Positions 35,629 through 45,151 of a stretch of DNA of 64,000 nt are shown piece by piece. Source of the DNA: Burkholderia ubonensis (GTDB lineage Bacteria; Pseudomonadota; Gammaproteobacteria; Burkholderiales; Burkholderiaceae); assembly GCF_902833085.1 (NCBI RefSeq), contig NZ_CADFEB010000006.1, forward strand, positions 310,001 through 374,000. The letters are read 5' to 3'. Positions within the stretch are counted from its first letter, which is position 1, and each line of letters starts with the position of its first letter. Below the pieces are notes generated by a model. That model searched no databases. It saw nothing but the letters and a program-made list of their open reading frames with translations, and was not told the DNA's origin. The translations under genes were made by a program, and so were the position numbers.

Positions 35629-37749
35629 TCACCAACTGTTCACCAGATTCGTCACATTGACCGTCCCGATGCCGGTCGCGAAATTCCAGCCGACACCGGC
35701 GCCAAAGGCTTTCCGGTAGCTGTTGCTCGTCGTCGACAGCACGCCGCTGACGCCGCCCGCTCGATAACAGTTGATCGAACCCGTACAGTCCACGTCCATG
35801 TCACCCTGCGTGACGTTATAGAAAATGCAGCTGCCGCCGACATTCCTGCCGTTGCTCGAATTACAGCTGCTGCTTCCGCCAGCCCCATATTCCGTTTTGG
35901 CGAGCCGGTAGAGAACAGGATTCGGATTCCCTTGACTCGCATTCATCTTCTCGTTGACGAGCGCCTGAAATCCGGCCCAGATCGGCGAGGCAAATGACGT
36001 CCCGCCCGCCCCCGCCCAGCCGCTCGGCTCGCCGGTGCAGGCTACGCCGCCATCCGCGGCGTCGGAGTCGCAGAACACATAGAAATGTCCCCACGCGCCG
36101 TCGGCGGCGAACAGCGAAACGTCGGGAAGATCGCGCACGAGGTCGGACGGATTGCCGACGAGCGACATCTGCCAGGACGGCTTGGCGTAGCCCTTGCACG
36201 TGCCGCCGACGATGCCCTGCTGGCGCGGGACACCCGTGGCGCAACCGCTCGGTCCTCCGCTGCCGCTTGCCGTGGTCTGGTAAAACAACAGGCCGTACAA
36301 GCTGTTGCAAAAGCCCGCGCGTCCGTATGTCGTCGAGTAGCCGTTTGCCGCGGCGAGCAGCGTGCTCGCGCAGGAATCGTTCCATGGAATTTCGTTGACG
36401 TACGACAGCGCCGAGCCGTAAGTGGAACTGTTGGTCGAACTCCAGTAGGTCGAGTTCGTCCCTGCGTAGGTGTCGCCGAAGTCGGTGCCGCCGACAGCGA
36501 CGTTGTAGGGTGTCGATGCAAGGCCGTTGACGCCGATGCCGTGCGTGGCGCTCGTGACGTTCGGGTCGCAGCCGGCTGCCCCCTCGTCGCCGGCCGCCAC
36601 GAACACGGAAACGCCCTGGCTGGCCGCCTGCTGATACGCGGCGTTGTAGGCCGCGTTGGCGGCCGCGCCATTTTCCGCCTCGCATTCGCTGTAGCTGATG
36701 CTGACGATAGCCGGCGCGCTCCCGCTGTTGAGCAGGTTCTGAAGTGCGATCAGCCCACCGAACGTGGTGCTGGTGTCCTTGCACGACGCGACCACGATGG
36801 CTGCGCCCGGGGCCGCCGCGCTGGCCCATTCGGCATCGAGTTCGGCTTCCATCTCGTTGCCGGCGACGACACCGGGGTCGGCGCAATTGCCGGGGTGGAT
36901 CTGCGACAACGAGCCTGTCGCATAGCCGGACAAGCCGAAGGTCGAACGGAATGCGGTCCAGTCCGCAACGTCGTACATGTTGGTATTTTCGATGACGCCG
37001 ATCGTCTGCCCCTTGCCGGTGATTCCGGCCGCGAACAGCGGCTGCAGATTGTAGATGGTCGCAAGATCGGCCGGGACGACGGCGTTGTACGTCGCGAACA
37101 GCGACGGGATCGTATAGGCCCGCCTTGGCTTGAAGCTCGCATGGGGGCGGAAGTCATGCAAGGACACGACGCCGCGCACGATACCGGCGAGCGCCTGCGG
37201 AACGCGCGGATTGCTCATGTTCGCGATGTGGGCAACGCCGTTGATATCGAGCTTGTGGATTTCGGTCAGAAACGTACGGCGAACCTGCTCGGCCGTTCCC
37301 GAGAAATCAATCACCATCGCGCTCTTTTGCACGTTGTTGACGGTAAAGCCATGCCGGCCCAGCCAATCCGTGACCGCCGACACGTCCTCCTTGGCGGGAC
37401 CGAACTCGGCCCCAAACTGTTCCGGGGTGAGCCAGCGATGGGAATTGGCTGAATTCGGATCGTAGAGCTGATCGATGAAGCGATCGAGCGCGGCTTCGGT
37501 TTCCGCGGGACGATTGAGGAGCAGCTGCATGTGTTCCAGAACCAGGCTGTCGTCAACCCGGCCGCGATCGTTGCCGGCGCTTGCCTCCTGACGGATATTG
37601 CCGGGCAATTCCACGGTCTGGCGTTCATCGATGACCTGCGTGACGAGTCGCGAAGGCGAAACCGTCCTTGCCTGGGGCAAGCCAGGGGCGATGACCAGCA
37701 GAATGCCGAGAAGCGGTATCAGGATTTCCGATTTCAATTTCTTGAGCAT
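35629..37749 (-). CDS. Secreted S53-family serine-carboxyl peptidase (sedolisin/kumamolisin type)
   Basis: A 706-residue pro-peptidase exported through a Sec signal peptide (MLKKLKSEILIPLLG with a hydrophobic core, cleavage near PQA). The start is chosen for its GGAG site six bases upstream; an in-frame start 36 codons earlier precedes no signal peptide. The activation pro-domain covers about residues 30-215 (HRWLTPEQFGAEFGP). The catalytic domain shows the S53 triad: Glu301 and Asp305 in EAELDAEW, and Ser585 in GGTSFASP. An ISYSE segment provides the oxyanion region. The C-terminal calcium-site region (WNFATGIGTVN) is present, so the enzyme looks complete and active. It is secreted and works at acidic pH in characterised relatives. 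The IS fragment abuts its 3' end. Confidence 0.92.
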   Translation of the reverse strand: MLKKLKSEILIPLLGILLVIAPGLPQARTVSPSRLVTQVIDERQTVELPGNIRQEASAGNDRGRVDDSLVLEHMQLLLNRPAETEAALDRFIDQLYDPNSANSHRWLTPEQFGAEFGPAKEDVSAVTDWLGRHGFTVNNVQKSAMVIDFSGTAEQVRRTFLTEIHKLDINGVAHIANMSNPRVPQALAGIVRGVVSLHDFRPHASFKPRRAYTIPSLFATYNAVVPADLATIYNLQPLFAAGITGKGQTIGVIENTNMYDVADWTAFRSTFGLSGYATGSLSQIHPGNCADPGVVAGNEMEAELDAEWASAAAPGAAIVVASCKDTSTTFGGLIALQNLLNSGSAPAIVSISYSECEAENGAAANAAYNAAYQQAASQGVSVFVAAGDEGAAGCDPNVTSATHGIGVNGLASTPYNVAVGGTDFGDTYAGTNSTYWSSTNSSTYGSALSYVNEIPWNDSCASTLLAAANGYSTTYGRAGFCNSLYGLLFYQTTASGSGGPSGCATGVPRQQGIVGGTCKGYAKPSWQMSLVGNPSDLVRDLPDVSLFAADGAWGHFYVFCDSDAADGGVACTGEPSGWAGAGGTSFASPIWAGFQALVNEKMNASQGNPNPVLYRLAKTEYGAGGSSSCNSSNGRNVGGSCIFYNVTQGDMDVDCTGSINCYRAGGVSGVLSTTSNSYRKAFGAGVGWNFATGIGTVNVTNLVNSW

Positions 37750-38156
37750 GATCTTCTCCGGGAAGCCGACTGCCCCTCGTGTGCCTTCGTCGTTGAATGT
37801 CTCTGCCGGGCTGGCCGGAGCACGTCGAGTTCCGGCTCCGTCTGCGCGAGCACGCATCGTTCATGCCATACGCGGGTAACCGAATGATTTGATTGCGGTT
37901 CGCCGTATCCCCTGGCACATAAGGCCGAGAAAAAACACGGAAGCTGTTTCAGTTTCGAAACAAGCCATCGATGCCGGGAATCGAGCGTCAACGCCGTTTT
38001 CAGCCATCGGGCCGCCGATTAAATTAGAATGCCGGCACGACGCCGCCCGAGAGAACGGCGCTGCAGTTCAGGGCCATCCAACCAATATGCATAATGAATT
38101 TCTAAAGCCCGACCCCGGTGCGCGACGGAGCATTTCCCGATGACCGGAGGTCCCGC
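37750..38156. promoter_or_regulatory. Divergent intergenic region, sedolisin / PcfJ-like operon
   Basis: About 400 bases without a supported gene. Two -10-like hexamers face right: TAGAAT at 38025-38030 and CATAAT at 38090-38095. Neither has a good -35, so the promoter of the three-gene operon is only tentatively here. Confidence 0.35.
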
Positions 38157-39479
38157 ATGGTGACCGAGTCCCCGGTCTCGTCTGCCTCGTATCAGCCGCG
38201 CGATGTGGTCAACGCGCCGGACATCAAGGCGGCAATCGCGCGTCGCAGCGCTGAACGCGGCGACCCCGCCGACATCTCGGCCTGGCTGGCCAACCATTTC
38301 TTCCGCTGGGTCATCGGCGGCTTCGAGCAGGCACAGCCGCTGCATTCGCTGGCCGACTACCGCGCGGTCGCCGGCGCGGACCAGCCGGCCCCCGAATGGC
38401 TGGTGCGCCGGTTCATGCCGCGTCCGGCGTCAGGCGATGCACCGGGGGCCGATGCACCGGGGGCCGACGCCGTGGCATCGCGGGCACCGGCCTTGCCCAA
38501 GCCGCTCTACTTCATCGATCCCGAGCACCTGCTGCTGATCGATCGCGAGCGCGTGCTGGTCGAGTTCCTGCGCTCGCGCACGGGCACGCGGCTCGCGCAG
38601 AAGCTGCAGCGCATCACGTGTGCGATGGCCCTCGCGATGTGGGAGCGCGAACACCAGCGCATGCAGGCGCGACGCGACAAGGGCTGGGTGCCCAGCAGCG
38701 GCCTGGCACTGCACGAAGTGCTGCGCACCGCGAACGGGATGATCTTCGAATTCGTCGGCAGCCACGCTGCGCTGCGCGAGGAGATGGCCTACGAGTCGTA
38801 TCACATGCAGCACTGCCTCGGCCAGTTTGCAGACCGGCGGCAATTGCGCGGCGGCTATGGCGAGCAGTATGCGGAGGCCGTCCGGGACGGGCGGCTGCGC
38901 CTGTTCACGCTGCGCGGCGCGGGCAATCAGCCGCACGTGACGATCAGCCTGTCGATGCGCGCCGACGGCCTGCGCATCGACCAGATCAAGGGCAAGCAGA
39001 ACCGCCATCCGGTGCGCCGCTACACCGACGACGTGCGGCAGTTCCTGCGCGCACTCGCACCCAAGGGCGAACGCCATCCGGACTGCGAAGGCATGGGTCT
39101 GGTGTTCGAGCCGGAAGCGCCGGGCGCCGCGGTGGGCGAATGGACGTTCGTCACCGACGTGCGCTCCCCGGACTACCTGTTGAGCGTGATGAGCGCCAAC
39201 TTCCATCTGATCGAGCACTTCGAGCAGCCGCCTGCCGTGCTGCAATGGCTGCTGTTGCGCAACGCGCCTCACGCGCTGGGCCGCCTTCGGCAAATCGATC
39301 CCGCGGTGGCGGCCGCCGCGCGGCAAACGCTGTCGGGCAACGCTGTGCCCGTCGCGCAGCACCCCGCTGCAACGCCGGCGGCGCCCGTTGCATTCGCAAT
39401 CGAAGGCATCCCGATCGATCCGGCGCTCTGCGGCCCGCTCGTGCTCGATTCGGCCACGCACGGAGACGAGCCATGCTGA
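38157..39479 (+). CDS. PcfJ-like protein, first gene of a three-gene operon
   Basis: A 440-residue cytoplasmic protein starting MVTESPVSS with a CGGAGG site. Residues about 200-300 contain YESYHMQHCLGQF (Met217, His219, Cys220) followed by a VRDGRLRLFTLRGAGNQPHVTISL segment. This is the arrangement of PcfJ-like domains (a His-Cys centre, then a strand-rich half). The PcfJ name comes from a conjugative-plasmid protein and says little about function. A short in-frame 15-base tandem repeat (GADAP units) occurs near 38440-38470. The stop overlaps the start of the DUF1266 gene. Function unknown. Confidence 0.75.
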   Translation: MVTESPVSSASYQPRDVVNAPDIKAAIARRSAERGDPADISAWLANHFFRWVIGGFEQAQPLHSLADYRAVAGADQPAPEWLVRRFMPRPASGDAPGADAPGADAVASRAPALPKPLYFIDPEHLLLIDRERVLVEFLRSRTGTRLAQKLQRITCAMALAMWEREHQRMQARRDKGWVPSSGLALHEVLRTANGMIFEFVGSHAALREEMAYESYHMQHCLGQFADRRQLRGGYGEQYAEAVRDGRLRLFTLRGAGNQPHVTISLSMRADGLRIDQIKGKQNRHPVRRYTDDVRQFLRALAPKGERHPDCEGMGLVFEPEAPGAAVGEWTFVTDVRSPDYLLSVMSANFHLIEHFEQPPAVLQWLLLRNAPHALGRLRQIDPAVAAAARQTLSGNAVPVAQHPAATPAAPVAFAIEGIPIDPALCGPLVLDSATHGDEPC

Positions 39480-40255
39480 AGCTGCTGCTTTGCCTCGTCG
39501 GGCTGGTGCTGGCGTGGTACGTGCTGCGCACGTTCCGGATCGCGGCCCGCCTGGTGCGCGAGGTCGACGCCGAGCAGGCCGCCGGGACGGACCAGGCCGT
39601 GCCGGCGCGAGACAGCGCCGCGATGCGCTTCGCCCGGAGCCAGGCCGAACAGGCGCCGCCGAACCGCCGCCGCTGGGCGCTCGCGCTGGCCGACATCCTG
39701 CTGATCCGCAACGGTATGCGCTGCGATTGCGACGCGCTCGTCTATGCGCTGCCGGACGCGCAGCGCGAGCAGCTTGCCCGCCAGCTGTTGCGCGAACTGG
39801 ATCTGCCGGCGGACCTGCCCGAGCCGCAGATCGCCGAGCGTGTGCAACACGTGCTGGCCGGATGGGTCGGCGGCGTCGGCCGCTCGCATGACGGCTTCTA
39901 CGAGCAACTGGCCGCCGAGGGGCGCGTGCGCGACGCGCTCGCCTTCGATTGCGCCCGCACCGCCTTTCTGGTCCGCTGTCTTGCGCTGCTGGGCTGGGCG
40001 CCCGAGCCGCAGGCGTGGCTGGTGCTGCTGCTCAACGCCCAGCGCGCGCAGGACAGCTTCGACGGCTGGGAAGACTTCGGTCTCGCCTACGCCCGCGCCC
40101 GCCGGCAATGGCTGAGCGGCAGCGGCCAGGACGGCCCGGCTTCCTCTCGCGCCACGCAGGAAGTGCGCGAGCATCTGCGCAATCCGGCCGGCAACTGGGT
40201 CACGCTGCCCTGGAAGCGCTATCGCATCTTCGATCCCCAACCCGTTTCATCATGA
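39473..40255 (+). CDS. DUF1266 domain protein with N-terminal membrane anchor
   Basis: A 260-residue protein. One N-terminal hydrophobic segment (about 2-20, LKLLLCLVGLVLAWYVL) anchors it, with the rest probably cytoplasmic. Residues about 65-230 carry the DUF1266 pattern: RRRWALALADILLIRNG near the start, a central FDCARTAFLVRCLALLGW, and the late SFDGWEDFGLAYARARRQW. The start overlaps the preceding gene by seven bases, and the stop overlaps the next start (ATGA), so all three proteins are coupled. No catalytic residues are known for the family. Confidence 0.78.
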   Translation: MLKLLLCLVGLVLAWYVLRTFRIAARLVREVDAEQAAGTDQAVPARDSAAMRFARSQAEQAPPNRRRWALALADILLIRNGMRCDCDALVYALPDAQREQLARQLLRELDLPADLPEPQIAERVQHVLAGWVGGVGRSHDGFYEQLAAEGRVRDALAFDCARTAFLVRCLALLGWAPEPQAWLVLLLNAQRAQDSFDGWEDFGLAYARARRQWLSGSGQDGPASSRATQEVREHLRNPAGNWVTLPWKRYRIFDPQPVSS

Positions 40256-42258
40256 ACGCCGACACCGACATGTCCTCCGCCCCTCACGACCTGATCCCGC
40301 CAGCACCGTCGAAATGGTTCCTGTTCGACATCGACGCGTTGCTGCGCGCGGGCGACTATGCCGCACTCGACGCGAAACTGGATGCGGCGCTGGCCGCCAG
40401 CCTGACCGATCGCGACGAAGAGGCGCGCTACGTCGACGCCCTGCCCGGCGATCTGCGGCACTGCACCGAGGCCGGCGCCGAAGGGCTCGCGCGCCTGCGC
40501 GCGTGGCAGGCGGCCAATCCGCGCTCGGCCCACGCGTGGCTGTGCGAAGCGCATTACTGGCACCACTGGGCCTACGAATACCGGGGCGCCGGCTGGGCGG
40601 AATCGGTCACCGAGGCGAGCTGGGCCTGCGCCCACGCGTGCGCGACGCGCACCGCGGTGGCCGCGCTGCGGGCGTTGCTGCTGTCCCCGACGATGTGGGG
40701 CGCGCCCGCGCTGCTCTTCCAGAGCGTGGCGTCGTTCGGCGAGCCCGGCTGGCTCACCCGGCTGGTGAAGCAGCGGCAGTGGCCCGTCACCGAGCTGAAC
40801 GACGAGCTGCCGGTGGACGACGCGGCCGCACGCGACGCGTTGCTGGGCGTGCTGGCGCGCTCGGGCCTGAATCCGGACGAACCGGTCGCCTGCCCGGCCG
40901 AGTTTCCCGACGCACTGCCCGGCCCGGTTCAAGGCAGGAAGATGCGCAGCGGCAAGTGGTACTGGATGGACGCCACGCTGCATCTCCATCCGCAACTGTT
41001 CTTCGTGCTGCGCAAGTTCATCTGGTACATGCAGCCGCGCTGGGGCGGCACCCACGAGCAGATCCTCGCGTTCATCGGCTCCGGCGCCTGCGCGCACCTG
41101 AGCGAAGTCGAAAAAGACCGGCTGCGCCACGAAATCTGGCGCGACGAGTACCTGAACGACACCGCGGACGAGGACGATGATGCCGACGACGTGCGCCACT
41201 GGATGGCCGAGACGCGCGCCCGGGCGGACGCCGCGCTGCACCCGTTTCACCGCTGGGAGGCCCTGCACTGGCTTGCGGTCAGCCACTTCATGCGCAGCGA
41301 ATACGAGCCGGCTTACGCGTGCCTGCTGGAAGCCGAGCGCCACCATCCGATCGACAACAACCGCGCGATGGCGATGGCCGTGAACCTGACGCTGGGACAG
41401 GATCCAGACGGTAACTGGCTGACCCGGGCCATCGAGCGCGCGTCCGACGCGCACCAATGCACGGCGGCCCTAATCCTGCGCGGCTACGGCCACCGCCACG
41501 GCACGTTCGGCTTTGCGCTGGACGAGGCGCGCGGCGAAGCCTGGCTGGACGCTGCGCGCGCGCACGAGCCCGGGTCGCTGGCCTGGAACCAGGTGGCGTC
41601 CGCGTTGCGCTTCGAGCGTCGACGCTGCGCCGAAGCGTTCGCGATCGCCGAGCTGGGGCTGGCCGCCGGCGGCGATTCCTGCGAATACCTGCTCGGGCTC
41701 TTCCACGAAGACGGCATCCATGTGCAGCCCGACCTGTACAGGGCCGCCCACTACTATCGGCTGACGATGGAAAGCGGCGGCAACATGGGGGCGTACATGC
41801 TCGCGGATGCCTGCTATCGCCTCGCCAATGCGAGCAAGGACCCCGACGAACGCAAGCACCTGAGGATCGAGGCCATCGAGGCCGCGCGCAAGGCGGACGA
41901 GATGGGGCACACCGACGGCCTGAAGGACATGCTGATTTACATCGGCGTCCTCGAGGACATCCCGTCGCGCCACCGTTACATGGACGAGCTGCGCCGCTAT
42001 GCGGACGGCGGCCATCCGGCGGCGATGGCCGCGCTGTCGGTGATCCTGTGCGACGGCCGCGACAAGACGTTCTACAACTACCGCGAGAGCGTGCGCTGGA
42101 TCATGGGCGCCCAGGCGATCGCGCCGGACGACGAATACGTGCGCAACATCACGCGGATGTATCACGAGGACGGCATGCTGGGCAAACTGCTGTACAAACT
42201 GCACCGCAAGCAGATCAAGGCGCACGAGATCCCGGGCAGCGACAACGCGATGGTCTGA
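40252..42258 (+). CDS. DUF4034 / Sel1-like repeat protein
   Basis: A 668-residue helical-repeat protein. The N-terminal part (about 20-260) matches my recollection of DUF4034: LRAGDYAALDAKLDAAL, then AWQAANPRSAHAWLCEAHYWHHWAYEYRG, where Trp/His-rich helices are typical. The C-terminal part (about 440-640) has Sel1/TPR-like repeats (CEYLLGLFHEDGIHVQPDLYRAAHYYR, AYMLADACYRLAN). No signal peptide. It ends 63 bases before the convergent ada gene. It probably mediates protein contacts within the operon's unknown system. Confidence 0.78.
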   Translation: MNADTDMSSAPHDLIPPAPSKWFLFDIDALLRAGDYAALDAKLDAALAASLTDRDEEARYVDALPGDLRHCTEAGAEGLARLRAWQAANPRSAHAWLCEAHYWHHWAYEYRGAGWAESVTEASWACAHACATRTAVAALRALLLSPTMWGAPALLFQSVASFGEPGWLTRLVKQRQWPVTELNDELPVDDAAARDALLGVLARSGLNPDEPVACPAEFPDALPGPVQGRKMRSGKWYWMDATLHLHPQLFFVLRKFIWYMQPRWGGTHEQILAFIGSGACAHLSEVEKDRLRHEIWRDEYLNDTADEDDDADDVRHWMAETRARADAALHPFHRWEALHWLAVSHFMRSEYEPAYACLLEAERHHPIDNNRAMAMAVNLTLGQDPDGNWLTRAIERASDAHQCTAALILRGYGHRHGTFGFALDEARGEAWLDAARAHEPGSLAWNQVASALRFERRRCAEAFAIAELGLAAGGDSCEYLLGLFHEDGIHVQPDLYRAAHYYRLTMESGGNMGAYMLADACYRLANASKDPDERKHLRIEAIEAARKADEMGHTDGLKDMLIYIGVLEDIPSRHRYMDELRRYADGGHPAAMAALSVILCDGRDKTFYNYRESVRWIMGAQAIAPDDEYVRNITRMYHEDGMLGKLLYKLHRKQIKAHEIPGSDNAMV

Positions 42259-42269
42259 TCGCGACGGAC

Positions 42270-42297
42270 GCCGGCCGCGCGCTTGGCGCGGGCCGGC
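42270..42297. terminator. Candidate bidirectional hairpin between DUF4034 gene and ada
   Basis: An inverted repeat with GCCGGCC at 42270-42276 and GGCCGGC at 42291-42297, extended inward by GC pairs with a one-base bulge. It lies between two convergent genes. There is no T-run on either side, so it may stop transcription only weakly or with Rho. Confidence 0.35.
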
Positions 42298-42321
42298 TTG
42301 CCGGCGAAGCCGCGCCACGGC

Positions 42322-43377
42322 CTATCCACTCGACGCGTGCCGCCGCTCGTGCTCCAGCAACCATTGCTTGCGGGCGAGCCCGCCGCCGTAGCCGGTCAGC
42401 GCGCCGTTCTTTCCGACCACCCGGTGACACGGTACGACGATCGCCACGCGGTTGGCGCCGTTGGCGCCGGCCACGGCTCGCACCGTCTGCGGCTTGCCGA
42501 GTTTCCCGGCCTGCTCGGAATAGCTCGCGGTGCTGCCGTACGGAATGGCCTGCAGAGCCTGCCACACCGACTGCTGGAACGCGCTGCCCGGCGTGTCGAG
42601 CGCCAGTTCGAACTGGCGGCGCGTGCCGGCGAAATACTCGCCGACTTCGCGCTCGGCCTGACGGGTATGCGGGTTTTCGCCGGCGAGGATGCGTGCCCGC
42701 AGGCGCCTTTGCAGATCCTTGAACTCGGTCTCCAGCATCCGGCGGTCCACGAATTCCAGCAGGCAGACGCCGCGCTCGCTTGCGCAGACGAACATCGGCC
42801 CCAACGGCGTGGTAAAGCGGTGAATGAGGATGACGTGGGCGGCCGCCGTCGGCGCGCCGCCGGTCAATTTCTTGCAGGTGTAGCCGAAGCCGCTGAGCGA
42901 ATCGTAGCCGTTGTCGAGTGCGGCATCGGTCGTGCGCCGACCGGTCTTCAGCTCCTCCAGCGCCGTATTGATGCGCAGCGAGCGCTGAAAAGCCTGAAAG
43001 CTCATCCCGTAATGCTGCTGAAACCAGCGCCGGATGCGCTCCGGGCTGTGGCCGCGCTGCCTGAGGTGCCAGTCGCTCAGGCGCTCCTTGGGGTGCTGGC
43101 GTACCCATGCGATAGCCTCGGCCACGTCGGGCGGCGCGGCGTTGGCGTTCTCGGTCGGCTTGCATACCTTGCACGGCCGGTAGCCAGCGTCGAGCGCTTC
43201 CTTGAGGTCGGTGTAGAACACCACGTTCTCGCGCTTGGGCTTGCGTGCCCGGCAGGTGGCGATGCAGAACACGCCGGTGGTTTTCACCGCGACGTAGAAG
43301 ATGCCGACATGGTCCGCCGCGCGCTCGACCAGCGCGCGGTAGTAGGCGTCGATTTGTCGGGCATCAGTGACCAGCAT
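42322..43377 (-). CDS. ada: Ada: methylation-repair and transcriptional activator
   Basis: A 351-residue bifunctional repair protein. The N-terminal zinc domain keeps the four Cys at exactly the E. coli Ada positions: 38, 42, 69 and 72 (GVFCIATC and PCKVC). Cys38 accepts methyl groups from phosphotriesters. An AraC-type DNA-binding domain follows (about 85-180, SDWHLRQRGHSPERIRRWFQQ). The C-terminal O6-methylguanine methyltransferase has active Cys317 in VPCHRVVG. The start MLVTDARQI overlaps the end of the upstream gene by 14 bases, so the two are probably one transcript. Methylated Ada would activate its own operon in the E. coli paradigm. Confidence 0.95.
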   Translation of the reverse strand: MLVTDARQIDAYYRALVERAADHVGIFYVAVKTTGVFCIATCRARKPKRENVVFYTDLKEALDAGYRPCKVCKPTENANAAPPDVAEAIAWVRQHPKERLSDWHLRQRGHSPERIRRWFQQHYGMSFQAFQRSLRINTALEELKTGRRTTDAALDNGYDSLSGFGYTCKKLTGGAPTAAAHVILIHRFTTPLGPMFVCASERGVCLLEFVDRRMLETEFKDLQRRLRARILAGENPHTRQAEREVGEYFAGTRRQFELALDTPGSAFQQSVWQALQAIPYGSTASYSEQAGKLGKPQTVRAVAGANGANRVAIVVPCHRVVGKNGALTGYGGGLARKQWLLEHERRHASSG

Positions 43378-44137
43378 GGTCGAACAGCGCCCGGAAGGAT
43401 TGTTCGTCGCGCACGGCGGCAAAGAGTTGCCGCAGCGTCTGCTGCACCCGCCCGTGCAGGAAATTGCCCATGCTGATGCGCTTGACGCCCAGCGCGGCGA
43501 GGCGCTCGAACGACGGCAGATTCGGCATGCACATCACGTTCAACGGCAAGGACACGCCAGCCACGATGGCGGCGATATCCGCTTCGTCGGTCACACAGGG
43601 CACAAACAGGCCGTCGGCGCCGCACGCGGCATAGCTCTGGCCGCGGGCGATGGTCTCCGCACGAGCATTCGCGATGCCCAGCAGGAAGGCATCGGTGCGC
43701 ACGTTGACGAACAATTCCACGCCGGCCGCCTGCAAGCCGGCGTGGATGTCGCGCAGACGCCGGGCGAAGGCTTCCGCGTCCGACAATGTTCGCTGGCCGT
43801 TGCGTACCACGCTGTCTTCGAGATTGACGCCGACCACGCCCAGGGCCGCCAGCTCGCGCAGATTGGCTACAACCGTCCCGGCCGTCTCGCCATAGCCGGC
43901 TTCCATGTCCACGGTCAGCGGCAAGTCGGTCGCAGCACGCAAACGTGCGACCAGGGCTTTCAGTTCCGCGAAACTCACGCCCTCGCCGTCGGCATAGCCC
44001 AGCATCTCGGCGATGGCCGCGCTGGACGTGCCGATGGCGGCATAGCCCGCGGCTTTCGCCGCAACGGCGCTTGCGACGTCCCAGACGTTGGCGAGCAGCA
44101 GCGGTTCGGCTTGATGGTGCAGTCGGGCAAAGTGCAT
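43364..44137 (-). CDS. Isocitrate lyase / PEP mutase family protein
   Basis: A 257-residue TIM-barrel enzyme. The start MHFARLHHQ has a GAGGAGC site. The fold's features are present: LLLANVWDVASA near the N terminus, YAAIGTSSAAIAEMLGYADGE, the metal-binding DMEAGYG, and VNLEDS. It lacks the KKCGH motif of true isocitrate lyases. It therefore belongs with the phosphonopyruvate hydrolase, oxaloacetate decarboxylase-like and carboxyPEP-like side of the family, with an unknown substrate. It is the first gene of a two-gene unit with ada. Confidence 0.9.
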   Translation of the reverse strand: MHFARLHHQAEPLLLANVWDVASAVAAKAAGYAAIGTSSAAIAEMLGYADGEGVSFAELKALVARLRAATDLPLTVDMEAGYGETAGTVVANLRELAALGVVGVNLEDSVVRNGQRTLSDAEAFARRLRDIHAGLQAAGVELFVNVRTDAFLLGIANARAETIARGQSYAACGADGLFVPCVTDEADIAAIVAGVSLPLNVMCMPNLPSFERLAALGVKRISMGNFLHGRVQQTLRQLFAAVRDEQSFRALFDHAGH

Positions 44138-44369
44138 GGATAGCTCCTCGATTGAACGTGCCGTCAGTATGTGGGTTCGGCTCGATGCGTCACAACCGAA
44201 AACCGGACGAGTATTTTTCGTCCGCATGTCGGTTGCACATTCAAGCATGACATTGACGAGTCAGCATGCCTTTCCAGGCCAATCGAACCGCTCCAAACCC
44301 GCTATCATCGATCCCTTCGCCTCGCGACGCGCAACCCACCGCGAGGCGCCGCCGACTCCCGGAAACGAC
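44138..44369. promoter_or_regulatory. Divergent promoter region with inverted repeat
   Basis: Between the PEP mutase-like gene and the FAH-family gene. On the minus strand, TTGTGA and CATACT are separated by 18 bases and could be the promoter of the PEP mutase-ada unit. A perfect six-base inverted repeat, GGACGA (44205-44210) and TCGTCC (44218-44223), flanks a T-rich loop and could be an operator or a small hairpin. Not tested further. Confidence 0.3.
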
Positions 44370-45134
44370 ATGACGAACACCCCCGAACGCGTGGAACGCG
44401 CCGCCCGCCATCTGCTTGCAGCCCGCCGCACCGGCGTCGCCGGCCCCCTGCTGCCGGATGATTGCCGGCCCGACGACATCGAAACGGCCCTCGCGATCCA
44501 GCGCCGCGTCGTCGAACTGTCGGGCGAGCCGGTCGGCGGATGGAAATGCGCATTGCCGCCGCCGGGGCGCGTCGTCGTCGCGCCGATCCTCGCGTCGACG
44601 ATCCACGCGTCAGGCGGCCCGTTTCGGGTCGTGGCCGATGCGCCGACCGTCCGGATCGAACCGGAAATCGCGTTCGTGATCGACCGCGATCTGCCGCCGC
44701 GCGAGCGGCCCTACGACGAAGACGACGTGCGCGGCGCGATCCGCGAGGTCCGTCTCGCGCTCGAAGTGCTCGGCTGCCGCTACGCGGAGCCGTCGCGGGC
44801 GACCGTGCCGGAACTGCTCGCGGACGGGCAGTTCAACCAGGGCCTGTGCGTCGGGCCGGCCGTGCCCGGCGGCCTGCACGCGACGCTCGACGCGATCGCG
44901 CTCGAGCTGCACGGCGGCGTGAACCGGTCGATCGACGGCCGGCACCCGGATGGACATCCGGTCAGGCCGCTGCTGTGGCTCGTCAATTTCCTCGCCGCGC
45001 GCGGCGAATCCGTTCGGGCCGGCCAGATCGTGACGACGGGTTCGTATGCCGGTGCGATCGAAACCCCGCTCGGCCAGACGCTGACCGTACGATTCGGCGC
45101 GCTCGGGAGTCTCGCGGTGCAACTGGTCGCCTGA
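44370..45134 (+). CDS. Fumarylacetoacetate-hydrolase-fold protein (2-keto-4-pentenoate hydratase-like)
   Basis: A 254-residue protein starting MTNTPERVE after GGAAACG. The fold is recognisable from the metal-ligand strand RIEPEIAFVI, the conserved FNQGLCVGP loop, and the terminal GQIVTTGSYAGAIE. This matches the MhpD-like hydratase/decarboxylase group rather than fumarylacetoacetase itself. An in-frame extension upstream to 44136 runs through the promoter region and is not believed. The substrate is unknown; there are no aromatic-degradation genes nearby to give context. Confidence 0.85.
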   Translation: MTNTPERVERAARHLLAARRTGVAGPLLPDDCRPDDIETALAIQRRVVELSGEPVGGWKCALPPPGRVVVAPILASTIHASGGPFRVVADAPTVRIEPEIAFVIDRDLPPRERPYDEDDVRGAIREVRLALEVLGCRYAEPSRATVPELLADGQFNQGLCVGPAVPGGLHATLDAIALELHGGVNRSIDGRHPDGHPVRPLLWLVNFLAARGESVRAGQIVTTGSYAGAIETPLGQTLTVRFGALGSLAVQLVA

Positions 45135-45151
45135 GTTCGCGGCCCGGCGCG

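Noticed and set aside
42215-43174. Frame overlapping ada on the same strand
   Set aside because: Arg/Ala-rich shadow; the frame 42322-43377 contains every Ada catalytic and zinc residue.
43364-44137. True isocitrate lyase
   Set aside because: Too short and lacks the KKCGH active-site motif; only the broader PEP mutase/isocitrate lyase superfamily is supported.
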